A DNA stretch of 64,000 nucleotides from Nostoc sp. JL34 (GCF_017114945.1 NZ_JABXKQ010000039.1:23541-87540); one strand, 5' to 3'. Numbered from the stretch's first letter, positions 52,802 through 63,830 are shown. Notes: generated from the sequence alone by a model not told the origin. Numbers and translations: made by a program.

Positions 52802-55618
52802 TCACCACCAATTCCCAACTAATATATACGGGGCCCAGTAATAAGGATTTTGATACTCAGGCTGTAATAAAAGTGCTTTCTGCGCTCGATGCAGTGCTTC
52901 GGCTTTCGTAACCCCGCCTTTTTTTAGTTCAGTATAAAACTGTACCATCAACTGAGATGTCGAACCATCATTAATTTGCCATAACGTTGAGAGGGTGCTA
53001 TTTGCCCCCGCCCGCACAGCAAGTCCTGCTAACCCCAAGATTGCCCGATTGTCGCCTTCAGCAGTTTTACAAGCACTCAGTACCAGCAATTTGATCTCTC
53101 TGGAATTAACTGTGTCATCCCGCAGTAAGTTATTTAACTCCCTAGCTTTGATTAGTTGTTGGTAAGCAAGCAAATACGTATCTTCAGGGTCGGAACTAAA
53201 GTTACCATGTGTGACAAAATGAACAATGGAAAATGCTTTTGACTGTAACTGCTTGTGCAGGTTTGCTGGGGTGAACTGGGAATTAATTAACAGTTTGCTT
53301 GGGAGAATTTTAGCAATTTGCTGCAATTCATCAATGTTGAGGGATGAAAAGTTATGGTTTTCTATATTTTCTTGCTGTTCTCCTATCCCACCTGCTAATA
53401 TCTTTGGCTTTTCAAATTGTGAGTTACTTAAATCAAATAATTGCGAATTTGGTAGCAAGGCGAGGGCATAATCTTTTTGGATGAGATATTGTTCTTTTTC
53501 TTCATCATACAATACTGCCATTGGAATGTTACGAAGCTCGCCATCAAGGACAAAAACTAAGGTTTTGATATTACTATGTTCTTGCAAATATGGTTCGATG
53601 GGTTTGATTAGCCAGCGATAAATATTTTGTGAGTTAGCTCTAATTTTACTAGGATTGCGGGTATATATAGCTCTGCGGAGCTGCATTACAGTATCTTGAA
53701 GTGCATTCCGTGGAATGGAATGTACATAGTGTTCTAGGTGCTGTCCTGGTAACTTAAAGATAACTTCTAGTCGGTTTTCTAGAATGATGGGATAGATAAA
53801 GACGGCGTTAGGATCAACAGGATTATTTTCACGACTGATGGGTAGTATTTGCGCTAGATTACAGCGTAAAAAATTCTGGAGTTCTGCAAGTTGTAGGGCA
53901 TCGATATTGGCAATTGCTTGCTGGAGATACTCTTGAGATACTGTTGAGTTAATCTGATTTTTTAATAGTAAATCGACTAATTCACGATAGACAGGTTCTA
54001 CATTATCTCGATAGGAAAATTGCACGTCTGAATTGATGGTAAGCAAATCACTACGAACAGATTTAAGGCTTTCTACAGCCATTTGGTAAAAGGCGATCGC
54101 TTGCTCATCTTTTGTCTGCGCTGCTAAAATTCTCCCCATCTGCCATTCCCACTGATAAGCAATGTCTGGTGCAGTGATGGGTTGAGTCAGGAGTAATGCT
54201 TGTTGCGTCAGATTTTGGCTCGTGAGGAGATAATTTTTATCGGCTTTTAATATTGACTTGTGCCCTGATTTGTGCAGTGCTGCTACAGCCAGATATTCAT
54301 AAAACCCACCACGATTACCAAGAGCATAAGATAAAGAGCGGGAATCTTGGAGTTGCTTGGCATCTTGAATCGCCGTCTCTAACAAATGATCAATTTCAGG
54401 TAATACAGAACTATCTGTAGCACTTTTTTGAGAGATGCACGCGAGGTTTTTAGCAGCGTCAATCTTTGCATACACCGCCTGACGACCGTTTGGGAAGTCA
54501 GAAAGTTTGATTTCCTGCCATAATGCCTGTGCTGCGGATAATTGCCCAGTTTCCACCAACAAGCTCAAATAATTAATCTGTGTTTGGACTCGTATTGATG
54601 GAGATGATGGTATAGCTAGTACTTGTTGGTATTGCAAGGCTGCATTTTGATATAACTTCAATGCAGTATTGGGAAGCGATATTCCTTTGGAATCACTTTG
54701 CGATCGCTCTCGGCACTGCCAAGGGATATCATTATAGTTGCGAGTCGTGTAGCGATCGCGCTCTAAGTTTCCCTTTGCCCAAAACATATTTGCTAAACTA
54801 ACCAAGGCGGCGCTTTTTACTTCAGTTTTAGCTGACGATGATGGCAAGTTTTCCGCCAGTGCCAAACTATTTTGTAAGGCCGCTTGTGATTGTTTGAACT
54901 CTCCAATAGCCAGCAGAACGTTACCCAAACTCAAATATCCTTGAACCTTGATTGCAGAATCAGGTAATGCCATCAACCTTTGCTGAATCTGTTCGAGGTT
55001 ATTGTATGCTTGCTGATATAAACCTAATGCTTGTTGTGCTTCTGCTTGGTTGATGACACTACTAATGCTTCCCGCTTCATCTCCCAAACGGATATAAATG
55101 GATGCTGCTTGTTGCAAACTTTTTAATGCAGCTTCTGGTTTTCCGCGCACATACCAAAGGCGACTTTGGATATCCAAGGATTGCGCGTAGATTTTGAGCA
55201 GCTTTGGAGAATCCGGCTGGGATTGGACGGGTTGTAACAGCTGCAAACTGGCTGATATATGACTTTGTGCTGCATCCCAATTGCCAAGTTGCTGATATGC
55301 TAAGGACAGATTGCTGTGGATCAGAGCTTGAGTGCGATCGCCATTATGAGTTGTGGCAAGTTGCAATGCTTGTTGTAATAACTTGATAGCCAGAGAGTAG
55401 CTGCTAGAATTATATGCTTCTTTACCCTGACGGACTAACTGTTGTACTTCAGTGGGGGTTTGATTGCTTTGTAGAGTAGGTGTCTGGGCAATTACATCCG
55501 GTATCTTAACCACAAATAACATCAATATCAAACCCAGAGCCAGCAAGTGATACCGTATTTTCATCAGCTGGAACTTAAATCCTACCCTACGAAGCAATTT
55601 AGTATGTTTTCTTGTCAT
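52802..55618 (-). CDS. TPR-CHAT caspase-like protease
   Basis: A 938-residue protein with an N-terminal signal or anchor (about 23-44), tetratricopeptide repeats over about 48-290 (for example ALIHSNLSLAYQQLGNWDAA) and further helical repeats, then a CHAT domain (about 640-938). The caspase-type dyad is intact: His804 in VTHGNF and Cys850 in LSACKTAEG, with the ILGLAGLAVRAGANSTLSTLW signature (split about 859-879). The family includes HetF, which acts in heterocyst control. The N-terminal hydrophobic segment suggests that the enzyme faces the periplasm or is membrane anchored. It lies 178 nt downstream of the haemagglutinin-type exoprotein on the same strand, a recurrent pairing in cyanobacteria. 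Confidence 0.88.
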   Translation of the reverse strand: MTRKHTKLLRRVGFKFQLMKIRYHLLALGLILMLFVVKIPDVIAQTPTLQSNQTPTEVQQLVRQGKEAYNSSSYSLAIKLLQQALQLATTHNGDRTQALIHSNLSLAYQQLGNWDAAQSHISASLQLLQPVQSQPDSPKLLKIYAQSLDIQSRLWYVRGKPEAALKSLQQAASIYIRLGDEAGSISSVINQAEAQQALGLYQQAYNNLEQIQQRLMALPDSAIKVQGYLSLGNVLLAIGEFKQSQAALQNSLALAENLPSSSAKTEVKSAALVSLANMFWAKGNLERDRYTTRNYNDIPWQCRERSQSDSKGISLPNTALKLYQNAALQYQQVLAIPSSPSIRVQTQINYLSLLVETGQLSAAQALWQEIKLSDFPNGRQAVYAKIDAAKNLACISQKSATDSSVLPEIDHLLETAIQDAKQLQDSRSLSYALGNRGGFYEYLAVAALHKSGHKSILKADKNYLLTSQNLTQQALLLTQPITAPDIAYQWEWQMGRILAAQTKDEQAIAFYQMAVESLKSVRSDLLTINSDVQFSYRDNVEPVYRELVDLLLKNQINSTVSQEYLQQAIANIDALQLAELQNFLRCNLAQILPISRENNPVDPNAVFIYPIILENRLEVIFKLPGQHLEHYVHSIPRNALQDTVMQLRRAIYTRNPSKIRANSQNIYRWLIKPIEPYLQEHSNIKTLVFVLDGELRNIPMAVLYDEEKEQYLIQKDYALALLPNSQLFDLSNSQFEKPKILAGGIGEQQENIENHNFSSLNIDELQQIAKILPSKLLINSQFTPANLHKQLQSKAFSIVHFVTHGNFSSDPEDTYLLAYQQLIKARELNNLLRDDTVNSREIKLLVLSACKTAEGDNRAILGLAGLAVRAGANSTLSTLWQINDGSTSQLMVQFYTELKKGGVTKAEALHRAQKALLLQPEYQNPYYWAPYILVGNWW

Positions 55619-55796
55619 GGGCGATCGCTGACGATTTATAAGGTGTAATCTGAAGGAGCAATCTCCAAAACCTAGTGCAGCACGGCAAAAATCAAGCTAC
55701 CATTCAAAACCGTTGAAAAGCCGACAATATAGGAATTTTAAATTCTGCGTAAAGATACTAGGGTGTCGGATTTTGGGCAAGGTATTACTTACTAAT

Positions 55797-58775
55797 CTAT
55801 TTTCCTTGGCAGATGGAACTTGTCGGACTCGTTACTGAACCTGTGATCTCATTCGAGCGATTTCTCGTAGCATCATTGAATGTATTTAAACGCCGAGTCA
55901 GTGGAAAATTCTCACGCCCAGTCTTGTTCGAGCCATCTTCCTGAGCGTCATCCAAATCAATCCATCTCGTCAAAAACATTTCTAAATTCTGCGGTTCTTC
56001 GGGGCGCGATGGTATTCCTCCCCGTCCACGATTGACAAACCGCACCCGTTTTGCATTGCTCTGTCTGACATCGCAACCTTCACTAATTTCAACGCTACGC
56101 GGTTCACTTGGTAAATTAACTAATCCTTGAGTCGGATCGATACCGAGTGTGTTAATTTCAATCACACCATTAAGTTGCGGATTGGTTTCTGAAAAAGCCG
56201 TAATATCACTTTGTTGAGTTAGCTGTTCACGGGATTCTAATCCAAAGACCCTTTGAGCGTTAATTTCAATAACACCGCCTTTACCTGCAAAAGCGTTTGC
56301 AATAATATCGCTGTTTTCCTGGGGAACAGCAACAATAAAACCATTTCTGGCATCAATTTTGATATTCCCACCATTTCCAGGAGCCTGTCCAGTCCCAGCA
56401 GTGGTAGATATCAAGCTGTTTTGGCGCATTAACAGCAAATCCTGTACTTGTAGGATAATATTCCCACCGTTAGCTGATTTTGTTTCTGCTGTAATCGCAC
56501 CTTGATTTTGCAAGTGGATAGTTCCGGCTGATATTTCTATATTTCCAGCAACTCCAGATCCTTGACTGCTGACGGTAATTAAACCCTGATTTCTTAGATT
56601 TACCTGCTTGGAGAAAATGAATACATTACCACCATTCCCTATTGCATTCACATCGGTACTAGCTAGTACCCCACTAGCAGCCCCTTGATTGGTAAATGTA
56701 TCCACACCAATTTGAATATTTTTCAGAGCGCGATCGCTATAACTCAAATCACTACCAGTCAGGTTTATACTATCTGAGACGTTAAGTGTGATGTTACCTG
56801 CATCGCCACTACTGCGAGTAGAAGTAACAATTTGTCCGCCATTAGTAGTTTCTAAGGTCTGAGCGTTAATTACAATACTACCTCCCCTCCCTGGATTTGC
56901 AGTTAAGGCATTAATCACGGCTCCATCTAGCACCCGTAAAGTGCCTGCATTAACTGTGATTTCTCCTCCCCCACCAATTGCACTGGGTTCGGTATTGCTA
57001 TAAAGTCCACTGGAATATCCATCGCCAGCAAAGCCAGCGATAGTTACATTCTCAGCACGATTAATCAAAATATCTCCGGCATCTCCACGGCCGCGAGTGC
57101 TGGTAACGATGACAGCACCCTTATTCAAGGATAAAGAATCAGCATTAATGATCACATTACCACCAATTCCCTGACCTCTGTTTTTGACACTACTGAAGGC
57201 ACCACTGGATTGAAAAAATCCAAATCCAGGAGTATCGTTAAAGCGACCCTCACCATCAAAAACGACATCACGAGCATTAATAGTCACATTACCTGCATTT
57301 CCTTTGCCATCAGTACTGCTTGTGAGAACCGCACCGTTGGTTACTTTCACTGTTCCAGCTGTGACATTAACGCTACCAGCATTTCCCGTAGCTACAGAAT
57401 TGACGCGACTGTATGCACCACTACTAAATACAGCGATCGATACTTGATTAAAATCAGCAGCCTCGCCATCAAATAAGGCTGTATCACGCACAGAAATATT
57501 CACACTACCAGCATCACCCCGCCCAACCGTACTAGCTTCCAGAATAGCCCCGTTGGTGACAGTAAGAGACTTCGCTATGATATTGAGATTACCTCCTCGA
57601 CCTCTACCACCTTCGGCGATCGAACTGTATGCACCAGTATTAATCCCATTTGTGCCGACACCATCAAACAGTACCGTATCGCCAACATCAATATTGACAT
57701 TGCCGACATCTCCTTGCCCATAAGTGCCAGCAAAGATTTGAAAACCCTCAGTTACGGCGAGCGATCGCGCTGTTAAATTAACATTACCGCCCTTCCCTTT
57801 GGCGTTAGACAGCACCGCGTTAGAAATAAAGCTACCAGTACCAGTAAGAGTAACTGCCTCTGTAGCATTAATGTCAATATCTCCCGCCTTGCTGTCAACA
57901 GCACCTTGAAAAGAAGCAATACCTGCCCGTAAGGTACTTCCTTGAGCAATATTTAAATTATGAGTGTTGATTGCAATACTACCGCCCTTGCCAGCGCGGA
58001 CATTGACTTGTGAACCCTGAGTTAAAGAAACATCGGCGCGAACTAAATCATTAGGAAAGCTCAAACTGCCATTCTGATTTAGTGTTACCGTACCTTTTTG
58101 CGCCAATCCCCCTAACTCGACTCGACCCCCTGGCGCGACGATTGTGCCATTGTTTAAACTGACGTTACCACCCACTAGCGCCAGGGTTTTATCTGGCTGC
58201 ACAACTAGACGCGCTGACTGTAAACTAATAGCCTCTGGTATATTCTCGTCGAATTCTAAGCCAATGGGAACCTTGATTGTTAACAAGGGTGGGGCTTGCG
58301 GATTAGTTGCACTAAATTTTGCACCATTAGCAAAAACCAGACTGCTGGCTGTACTGGCTACAAATGAGCCACTGACATCGAGTTTGGCTTTTGCCCCAAA
58401 AATAATGCCGTTGGGGTTGATTAAAAATAGGTTAGCTTTTCCCAATACACCCAAGGTTCCCAAAAGCTGTGAAGGATTTCCTCCTGTAACTCGGCTAATA
58501 ATGTTCTCAATCCCTGTAGGGTTGGCGAAATATGCACTTCTTCCTTCGCCAATATTAAATTCCTGAAAGCTGTGAAAGAGATTTGTACCGCGAATTGCTC
58601 CGCCATCAACTCTGTCAACTAGCTGATTTTGTGGTGTGACTGTAGAACCTTCACTGCCAAGGGTATTATCTGGGGTAATTTGGGGGATAAATTGAGCTAT
58701 TGCCTTACCAGCTAATATCTGTGACACGGCTGCACCGAACGCGGTAATCAACATGAAAAAACTTAGTACTCTCAA
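55797..58775 (-). CDS. Filamentous haemagglutinin-type exoprotein (two-partner secretion)
   Basis: A 992-residue secreted beta-helix protein. A signal peptide (about 1-28) is followed by the TPS (haemagglutinin N-terminal) domain: LGSEGSTVTPQNQ, FHSFQEFNIGEGRSAYF and the marker LINPNGIIFGAKAKLDVSGS. The rest is repetitive GN[V/I]-type beta-helix (for example GRGGNLNIIAKSL, repeated with GDAGSVNI), ending with GCDVRQSNAKR and a charged tail, as in cyanobacterial 'S-layer family' proteins. Export needs an outer-membrane FhaC/ShlB partner, which is not in this window. An adhesin or surface-layer role is expected. It precedes the TPR-CHAT gene. Confidence 0.9.
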   Translation of the reverse strand: MRVLSFFMLITAFGAAVSQILAGKAIAQFIPQITPDNTLGSEGSTVTPQNQLVDRVDGGAIRGTNLFHSFQEFNIGEGRSAYFANPTGIENIISRVTGGNPSQLLGTLGVLGKANLFLINPNGIIFGAKAKLDVSGSFVASTASSLVFANGAKFSATNPQAPPLLTIKVPIGLEFDENIPEAISLQSARLVVQPDKTLALVGGNVSLNNGTIVAPGGRVELGGLAQKGTVTLNQNGSLSFPNDLVRADVSLTQGSQVNVRAGKGGSIAINTHNLNIAQGSTLRAGIASFQGAVDSKAGDIDINATEAVTLTGTGSFISNAVLSNAKGKGGNVNLTARSLAVTEGFQIFAGTYGQGDVGNVNIDVGDTVLFDGVGTNGINTGAYSSIAEGGRGRGGNLNIIAKSLTVTNGAILEASTVGRGDAGSVNISVRDTALFDGEAADFNQVSIAVFSSGAYSRVNSVATGNAGSVNVTAGTVKVTNGAVLTSSTDGKGNAGNVTINARDVVFDGEGRFNDTPGFGFFQSSGAFSSVKNRGQGIGGNVIINADSLSLNKGAVIVTSTRGRGDAGDILINRAENVTIAGFAGDGYSSGLYSNTEPSAIGGGGEITVNAGTLRVLDGAVINALTANPGRGGSIVINAQTLETTNGGQIVTSTRSSGDAGNITLNVSDSINLTGSDLSYSDRALKNIQIGVDTFTNQGAASGVLASTDVNAIGNGGNVFIFSKQVNLRNQGLITVSSQGSGVAGNIEISAGTIHLQNQGAITAETKSANGGNIILQVQDLLLMRQNSLISTTAGTGQAPGNGGNIKIDARNGFIVAVPQENSDIIANAFAGKGGVIEINAQRVFGLESREQLTQQSDITAFSETNPQLNGVIEINTLGIDPTQGLVNLPSEPRSVEISEGCDVRQSNAKRVRFVNRGRGGIPSRPEEPQNLEMFLTRWIDLDDAQEDGSNKTGRENFPLTRRLNTFNDATRNRSNEITGSVTSPTSSICQGK

Positions 58776-59178
58776 TTTTTAGTACCCACAATCAGCAATA
58801 TAGAACTATCGCGGAAATTGAACCCAAAAAATCTGGATTTTTGCATTTTCACAATTTAAAGCCACAAGCCAGTAAAAATACTTCCGTAAGATTACGCAAA
58901 ATTGTAGCGCGTTCTGTGAGTTCTACTTGCACAACATCGATCATCGTAATCAAATATTTTAAATATTTATTGTAGAATGGGCGTCTCAGCCGTTCTGTGA
59001 ACTGGGCGGGCTTTCCCACCCACCCCACAAGTAGTACATAGTCAGTGGTGCGCTGAATAAACATTTATATTACTGTGTTTGCCAAAACTACTTACGCAAA
59101 ATCACAAAACACTGCCAATACTCCGTAAGTCTTATGATTAGCACAAGCGCCACTTCTGAATATCTGGAAATGTGAGGA
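58776..59178. other. Divergent intergenic region before the cytochrome gene
   Basis: This 403-base region contains GGGCGGGCTTTCCCACCCACCCC-type repeat modules (about 59007-59029, read as separate short units), two CGTTCTGTGA copies (about 58910 and 58993), and an inverted ACTTACG (59090-59096) / CGTAAGT motif (59123-59129), with a related CCGTAAGATTACG near 58882. These look like decayed palindromic repeats. No gene is seen. Confidence 0.5.
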
Positions 59179-59772
59179 ATGTCAATTTTTGTTAAGCGCA
59201 AATCCCGCGATGGCGAAATGCGATCGCACTCAGGCGATCGCCAAGCGTTACAGCAAAGCGCCGAACGTGAATTCAAACGTCAATTTTTCGGTTTACTTTT
59301 GGTAATTGTAACGTGGAGTCTAGCTATGGGCTGGCTTTTAGCCTTGGCAACTAACGCCCAAAGTGCTACTCCCCCTGCTGAAATTGGCACTGTTGACGTA
59401 GTACCTGCACAGTATCAATTAGGGCAAGAACTGTATTTAGAAAACTGCTCTACATGCCACATCGGCATACCACCAGCACTTTTGCCCACCCAAACTTGGA
59501 AAAATCTCCTGCAAGACTCTCAGCACTACGGCGCACGACTCAAGCCTTTAGTCGATCCGCAACGCATCTTGGTGTGGAAATATCTTTCGACTTTTTCCCG
59601 TGTCCAGCTAGACGACGAAGAAACACCATATCGCCTCAACAATTCCCGTTATTTCAAAGCTTTGCATCCAGGAGTGAAGTTACCACGTCCCGTCCAGCTT
59701 GGCAGTTGTGTCAGTTGTCATCCTAGTGCTAGTGATTACAATTTCCGCCGCCTGACAGCAGAGTGGAAGTAA
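59179..59772 (+). CDS. Membrane-anchored dihaem cytochrome c
   Basis: A 197-residue protein with one membrane helix (about 36-58) followed by an extracytoplasmic domain containing two CxxCH haem sites: CSTCH (residues 90-94) and CVSCH (177-181). The spacing, LP/LLPTQTW and the terminal SDYNFRRL resemble cyanobacterial dihaem cytochromes of the NapB/DHC-like type, with unknown partner. It would carry electrons at the periplasmic face. The N-terminal 35 residues are basic and Ser-rich; ATG at 59179 has a GAGG too close to be ideal, so ATG 59218 is an alternative. It stands alone upstream of secA. Confidence 0.82.
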   Translation: MSIFVKRKSRDGEMRSHSGDRQALQQSAEREFKRQFFGLLLVIVTWSLAMGWLLALATNAQSATPPAEIGTVDVVPAQYQLGQELYLENCSTCHIGIPPALLPTQTWKNLLQDSQHYGARLKPLVDPQRILVWKYLSTFSRVQLDDEETPYRLNNSRYFKALHPGVKLPRPVQLGSCVSCHPSASDYNFRRLTAEWK

Positions 59773-60091
59773 GGAGTTAGAAACAAAGCCAGAGATGCTC
59801 CGCCTCCGGTTAGGAGTTGAAAAATTCATAACTCATAACTCCTAACTCTATTCCCCCACTCCCTCTCTGGCCCCATCTGGGGGCAAAATGATACTATGAA
59901 GAAAGACTAAATATAAGATAAGAGTTAAAACCGATCATTTAGTAAACTGATTGGCTAGTTTTTCTCCTGTTTTTGAGGTAATTCTCATTTCACACCCATC
60001 CACAACCAAGACGGTTGGGCTGGGTTAAATGTTTATAATCAATGCCGACCCTTTAATTCCCATCCCCTTTGATTCAGTTCTATAACCTGCC
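59773..60091. other. Upstream region of secA
   Basis: This 319-base region begins with TAACTCATAACTCC-type repeats and a GAGATGCTCCGCCTCCGG unit (about 59791-59808) that matches one at 36731-36749 between cobD and rrf2. A small GGCCCC/GGGGGC hairpin lies near 59870. The rest should contain the secA promoter; no operator is obvious. Confidence 0.5.
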
Positions 60092-62884
60092 ATGCTAAAA
60101 CTTTTGTTGGGCGACCCCAACGCTCGTAAGCTTAAAAAATACCAACCTTCTGTTACTGAAGTTAACCTTTTAGAGGAAGAAATTAAGGTTCTTTCTGATG
60201 ATGAGTTAAAAGGTAAAACCGTCGAATTTAAACAACGGCTCGCTAAAAGTGAAACCTTAGATGACATATTGCCAGAAGCTTACGCCGTTGTTCGGGAAGC
60301 AGCACGGCGAGTATTAGGCTTGCGACACTTTGATGTCCAAGTCCTTGGCGGGATCATTTTGCACGTGGGGCAAATTGCCGAGATGAAAACTGGTGAAGGT
60401 AAAACACTAGTCGCCACCTTGCCAAGTTACTTAAATGCCCTTACTGGTAAAGGTGTACACGTCATCACCGTAAACGATTACCTGGCTCGTCGGGACGCTG
60501 AATGGATGGGACAGGTGCATCGGTTCTTGGGGCTGAGTGTGGGGCTAATTCAGTCAAGCATGACTCCTAGTGAACGCCAGAAAAACTACGACTGCGATAT
60601 CACTTATGTTACCAACAGCGAGGTCGGCTTCGACTATCTGCGGGATAACATGGCGACATCAATGGCAGATGTGGTACAACGCCCGTTTAATTATTGCGTA
60701 ATTGACGAGGTGGACTCGATTTTAGTTGACGAGGCGCGGACACCACTGATTATTTCTGGGCAGGTGGAAAGACCTACAGAAAAGTATCTACAAGCCGCTG
60801 AAATAGCATTCACACTCAAAAAAGACGAACATTACGATGTAGATGAAAAAGCTCGTAACGTGCTATTGACAGATGAAGGGTTTGCGGAATCGGAAAATCT
60901 TTTAGGAGTCACAGATTTATTTGACCCAGAAGATCCTTGGGCGCACTTCGTTTTCAATGCAATTAAAGCCAAGGAACTTTTCCTCAAGGATGTAAATTAC
61001 ATCGTCCGCAATGGTGAAGTAGTAATTGTGGATGAATTTACTGGTCGGGTACTATCCGGACGGCGTTGGAGTGATGGATTACACCAGGCGATTGAAGCGA
61101 AAGAACATGTAGAGATTCAGCCAGAAACTCAAACTCTAGCGACAATTACTTACCAAAATATGTTCTTGCTGTATCCAAAACTCGGTGGAATGACAGGAAC
61201 GGCAAAAACTGAAGAACCAGAATTTGAAAAAATTTACAAACTCGAAGTTGCGGTAATTCCCACCAATCGCGATCGCAGACGCGAAGATTTGTCTGATATG
61301 GTCTTTAAGACAGAACCAGGCAAATGGGGGGCGATCGCGAAAGAATGTGCCGAAATGCACGAACTAGGTAGACCTGTATTAGTGGGAACCACTAGTGTAG
61401 AAAAATCCGAACTTCTTAGTCGACTACTGAAGCAGCTGGAAATTCCCCACGAATTACTCAACGCCCGACCGGAAAACGTCGAGCGTGAGGCAGAAATCGT
61501 CGCCCAAGCAGGACGCAAAGGTGCTGTGACTATTGCTACCAACATGGCTGGTAGAGGGACAGACATTATCTTGGGTGGTAACTCCGAATACATGGCGCGT
61601 CTAAAGCTGCGGGAATACTTTATGCCCCGAATTGTTCAGCCAGAAGATGAAGATGCATTTGGCGTTCAAAGACCGGCCGGATTACCCACAGGACATGGCG
61701 GTGGTCAAGGCTTTGTCCCTGGCAAAAAAGTTAAAACTTGGCGGGCTTCACCAGAAATTTTCCCCACCCAGTTGACCAAAGAAACAGAAAAACTACTCAA
61801 AGATGCAGTAGAAATTGCAGTGCGTGAGTATGGCGATCGCAGTTTATCGGAATTGGAAGCTGAAGACAAGGTAGCTATAGCCGCAGAAAAAGCTCCCATC
61901 GATGACCCTGTGATTCAGAAATTACGGGAAGCTTACAACCGCATTAAGCAGGAATATGAACAATTTACTACCCGCGAACATGATGAGGTAGTAGGAATCG
62001 GCGGTTTGCACGTAATTGGTACAGAACGCCACGAATCACGGCGGATTGACAACCAGTTGCGGGGACGTGCAGGACGACAAGGCGACCCTGGAACCACGAG
62101 ATTCTTCCTCAGTTTAGAGGATAACCTACTGCGGATTTTTGGTGGCGATCGCGTTGCGGGGTTAATGAATGCCTTCCAAGTGGAAGAAGATATGCCCATC
62201 GAATCTGGGATGCTTACCCGCAGTTTGGAAGGCGCCCAGAAAAAAGTTGAAACCTACTACTACGACATTCGGAAGCAGGTGTTTGAGTATGACGAGGTGA
62301 TGAATAATCAACGTCGTGCTATTTATGCTGAACGCCGCCGAGTCCTAGAAGGTCAAGATTTGAAAGAACAGGTAATCAAGTACGCCGAAAAAACGATGGA
62401 TGACATCGTTGACTACTACATCAACATAGACTTACCCTCGGAAGAGTGGGAGTTAGAAAAGTTGGTTGAGAAAGTCAAAGAATTCGTCTATCTGCTAGCG
62501 GATTTACAAGCAAGTCAATTAGAAGATATCACCGTCAGCGAGATTAAAGCCTTCCTCCACGAACAGGTGCGAATTGCTTACGACCTCAAAGAAGCGCAGA
62601 TTGACCAAGTTCAACCCGGACTGATGCGCCAAGCTGAACGTTTCTTTATCTTGCAACGCATTGATACTCTGTGGCGGGAACACCTGCAACAAATGGATGC
62701 CTTGCGCGAATCGGTGGGATTACGTGGTTATGGGCAAAAAGACCCGCTGATTGAATATAAGAGCGAGGGGTATGAATTGTTCTTGGATATGATGGTTAAC
62801 ATTCGCCGAGACGTTGTGTACTCGTTGTTTATGTTCCAGCCGCAGCCTCAGCAGGTGATGCAGGCTTCGTCGGAGATGGTGTAA
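60092..62884 (+). CDS. secA: Preprotein translocase ATPase SecA
   Basis: A 930-residue motor that drives proteins through SecYEG at the plasma and thylakoid membranes. It has the Walker A loop MKTGEGKT (Lys104), [24 protein letters not shown] (Walker B), [55 protein letters not shown] (in parts) and RDVVYSLF at the C-terminus. The cyanobacterial/chloroplast-type insertion between NBD2 parts (about residues 510-640, with [12 protein letters not shown]) is present. The C-terminal zinc-binding tail of E. coli SecA is absent, as usual in cyanobacteria. Start 60092 begins with [10 protein letters not shown], as in relatives. Confidence 0.98.
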   Translation: MLKLLLGDPNARKLKKYQPSVTEVNLLEEEIKVLSDDELKGKTVEFKQRLAKSETLDDILPEAYAVVREAARRVLGLRHFDVQVLGGIILHVGQIAEMKTGEGKTLVATLPSYLNALTGKGVHVITVNDYLARRDAEWMGQVHRFLGLSVGLIQSSMTPSERQKNYDCDITYVTNSEVGFDYLRDNMATSMADVVQRPFNYCVIDEVDSILVDEARTPLIISGQVERPTEKYLQAAEIAFTLKKDEHYDVDEKARNVLLTDEGFAESENLLGVTDLFDPEDPWAHFVFNAIKAKELFLKDVNYIVRNGEVVIVDEFTGRVLSGRRWSDGLHQAIEAKEHVEIQPETQTLATITYQNMFLLYPKLGGMTGTAKTEEPEFEKIYKLEVAVIPTNRDRRREDLSDMVFKTEPGKWGAIAKECAEMHELGRPVLVGTTSVEKSELLSRLLKQLEIPHELLNARPENVEREAEIVAQAGRKGAVTIATNMAGRGTDIILGGNSEYMARLKLREYFMPRIVQPEDEDAFGVQRPAGLPTGHGGGQGFVPGKKVKTWRASPEIFPTQLTKETEKLLKDAVEIAVREYGDRSLSELEAEDKVAIAAEKAPIDDPVIQKLREAYNRIKQEYEQFTTREHDEVVGIGGLHVIGTERHESRRIDNQLRGRAGRQGDPGTTRFFLSLEDNLLRIFGGDRVAGLMNAFQVEEDMPIESGMLTRSLEGAQKKVETYYYDIRKQVFEYDEVMNNQRRAIYAERRRVLEGQDLKEQVIKYAEKTMDDIVDYYINIDLPSEEWELEKLVEKVKEFVYLLADLQASQLEDITVSEIKAFLHEQVRIAYDLKEAQIDQVQPGLMRQAERFFILQRIDTLWREHLQQMDALRESVGLRGYGQKDPLIEYKSEGYELFLDMMVNIRRDVVYSLFMFQPQPQQVMQASSEMV

Positions 62885-62898
62885 GTAAGGAATATATA

Positions 62899-62925
62899 AC
62901 GCAGAGACGCAGAGGCGCAGAGAGG
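62899..62925. repeat. ACGCAGAGGCGCAGAG-type repeat
   Basis: ACGCAGAGACGCAGAGGCGCAG followed by AGAGG, the same family that encodes the tail of the hotdog thioesterase at about 7640-7690. It lies 15 nt after secA. Confidence 0.75.
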
Positions 62926-62988
62926 CTTTTGCGTCTTTGTATTTTAAGGCATCTCTCAAAAATATTTTGTTTTCAGGAGTTTGCTGAA

Positions 62989-63468
62989 ATGGGTAAGCTG
63001 ATACTACCAAATCTTCAGGGTAAGCAAATGGGGCAAGTAATAGTTACCCTAACTGTCACGAATCGCATTGATCAAGTTTTGGTACAGCGAGGCTTTATTT
63101 CTTCGGAGAAAGTTCGCTCTTATCCTCTGGATAATATTTTAGTTAATACGGGCGCAACTTTGCTGTGTTTACCTGCTAGCATTATTAGTCAACTAGGTTT
63201 AGTCCAAGGTGGAGAAGCCCAGGTAGAGACTGCTGCTGGAGTGCAGCAGGGGCAAATTTTCCGAGATGTTGAACTCTCTATTGGAGAACGTCAAGGAACT
63301 TTTGATTGTCTGGAACTCACAGAAGTACCTTATGCCCTTTTGGGTGTGACGCCTATGGAAGTTTTAGGGTTAGAATCAGACCTTAAAAATCGGAAGTTGC
63401 GGGTTTTACCGATGAATTCTGAGCAAAGATATGCAAAAATTTGTCAAGTATTACTCCACAGTAAGTAA
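62989..63468 (+). CDS. Retropepsin-like (clan AA) protein with Asn at the catalytic position
   Basis: A 159-residue protein from ATG 62989, with CAGGAG 9 nt upstream. In-frame TTG codons further upstream lie in repeat DNA and are not used. The segment ILVNTGATLLCLPASIISQLGL is the flap-forming core of retropepsin-like aspartyl proteases, where the usual motif is D-T/S-G. Here residue 53 is Asn (codon AAT at 63145-63147), which should remove acid-base catalysis unless the family uses Asn. The later LLGVTPMEVLGL matches the conserved C-terminal part of this family. It follows secA by 104 nt. Confidence 0.75.
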   Translation: MGKLILPNLQGKQMGQVIVTLTVTNRIDQVLVQRGFISSEKVRSYPLDNILVNTGATLLCLPASIISQLGLVQGGEAQVETAAGVQQGQIFRDVELSIGERQGTFDCLELTEVPYALLGVTPMEVLGLESDLKNRKLRVLPMNSEQRYAKICQVLLHSK

Positions 63469-63517
63469 TATAAAGCAATTTTTTGAAATTCATTTTTAGG
63501 ACTTAGGTGTATCATTT

Positions 63518-63754
63518 ATGTTTGCGAGAATCACAGACTCTAATGAAAATATAGTTACAATTGTTGATTGGCAAGTAGTGACACAGGAAAAAGGTCAGAT
63601 TATAGATAGATTCATCGACAGTAACGGCAATATTTACCTCGAACGCCCTCACAAGGAATTCATTGATGCTATCGAGCTTATGAACATCGGGAGCAAAGCT
63701 GAAAGTTTCTACCAGATGCAAAAAATTGGTATATCCATTGGTCGAACCCAGTAA
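63518..63754 (+). CDS. Small unknown protein
   Basis: A 78-residue protein starting MFARITDSNENIV. It has no membrane segment or recognised motif; the acidic, helical composition (RPHKEFIDAIELMNIG) looks like coding sequence. It follows the retropepsin-like gene by 49 nt on the same strand, so the two may be cotranscribed. Function unknown. Confidence 0.55.
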   Translation: MFARITDSNENIVTIVDWQVVTQEKGQIIDRFIDSNGNIYLERPHKEFIDAIELMNIGSKAESFYQMQKIGISIGRTQ

Positions 63755-63830
63755 ACCAAGTAAGTTTATTTTAATCACTAGGCAAGCAAAGACAAGTTAG
63801 CCTATAAAGTAGCTGATACAATATAAATAG

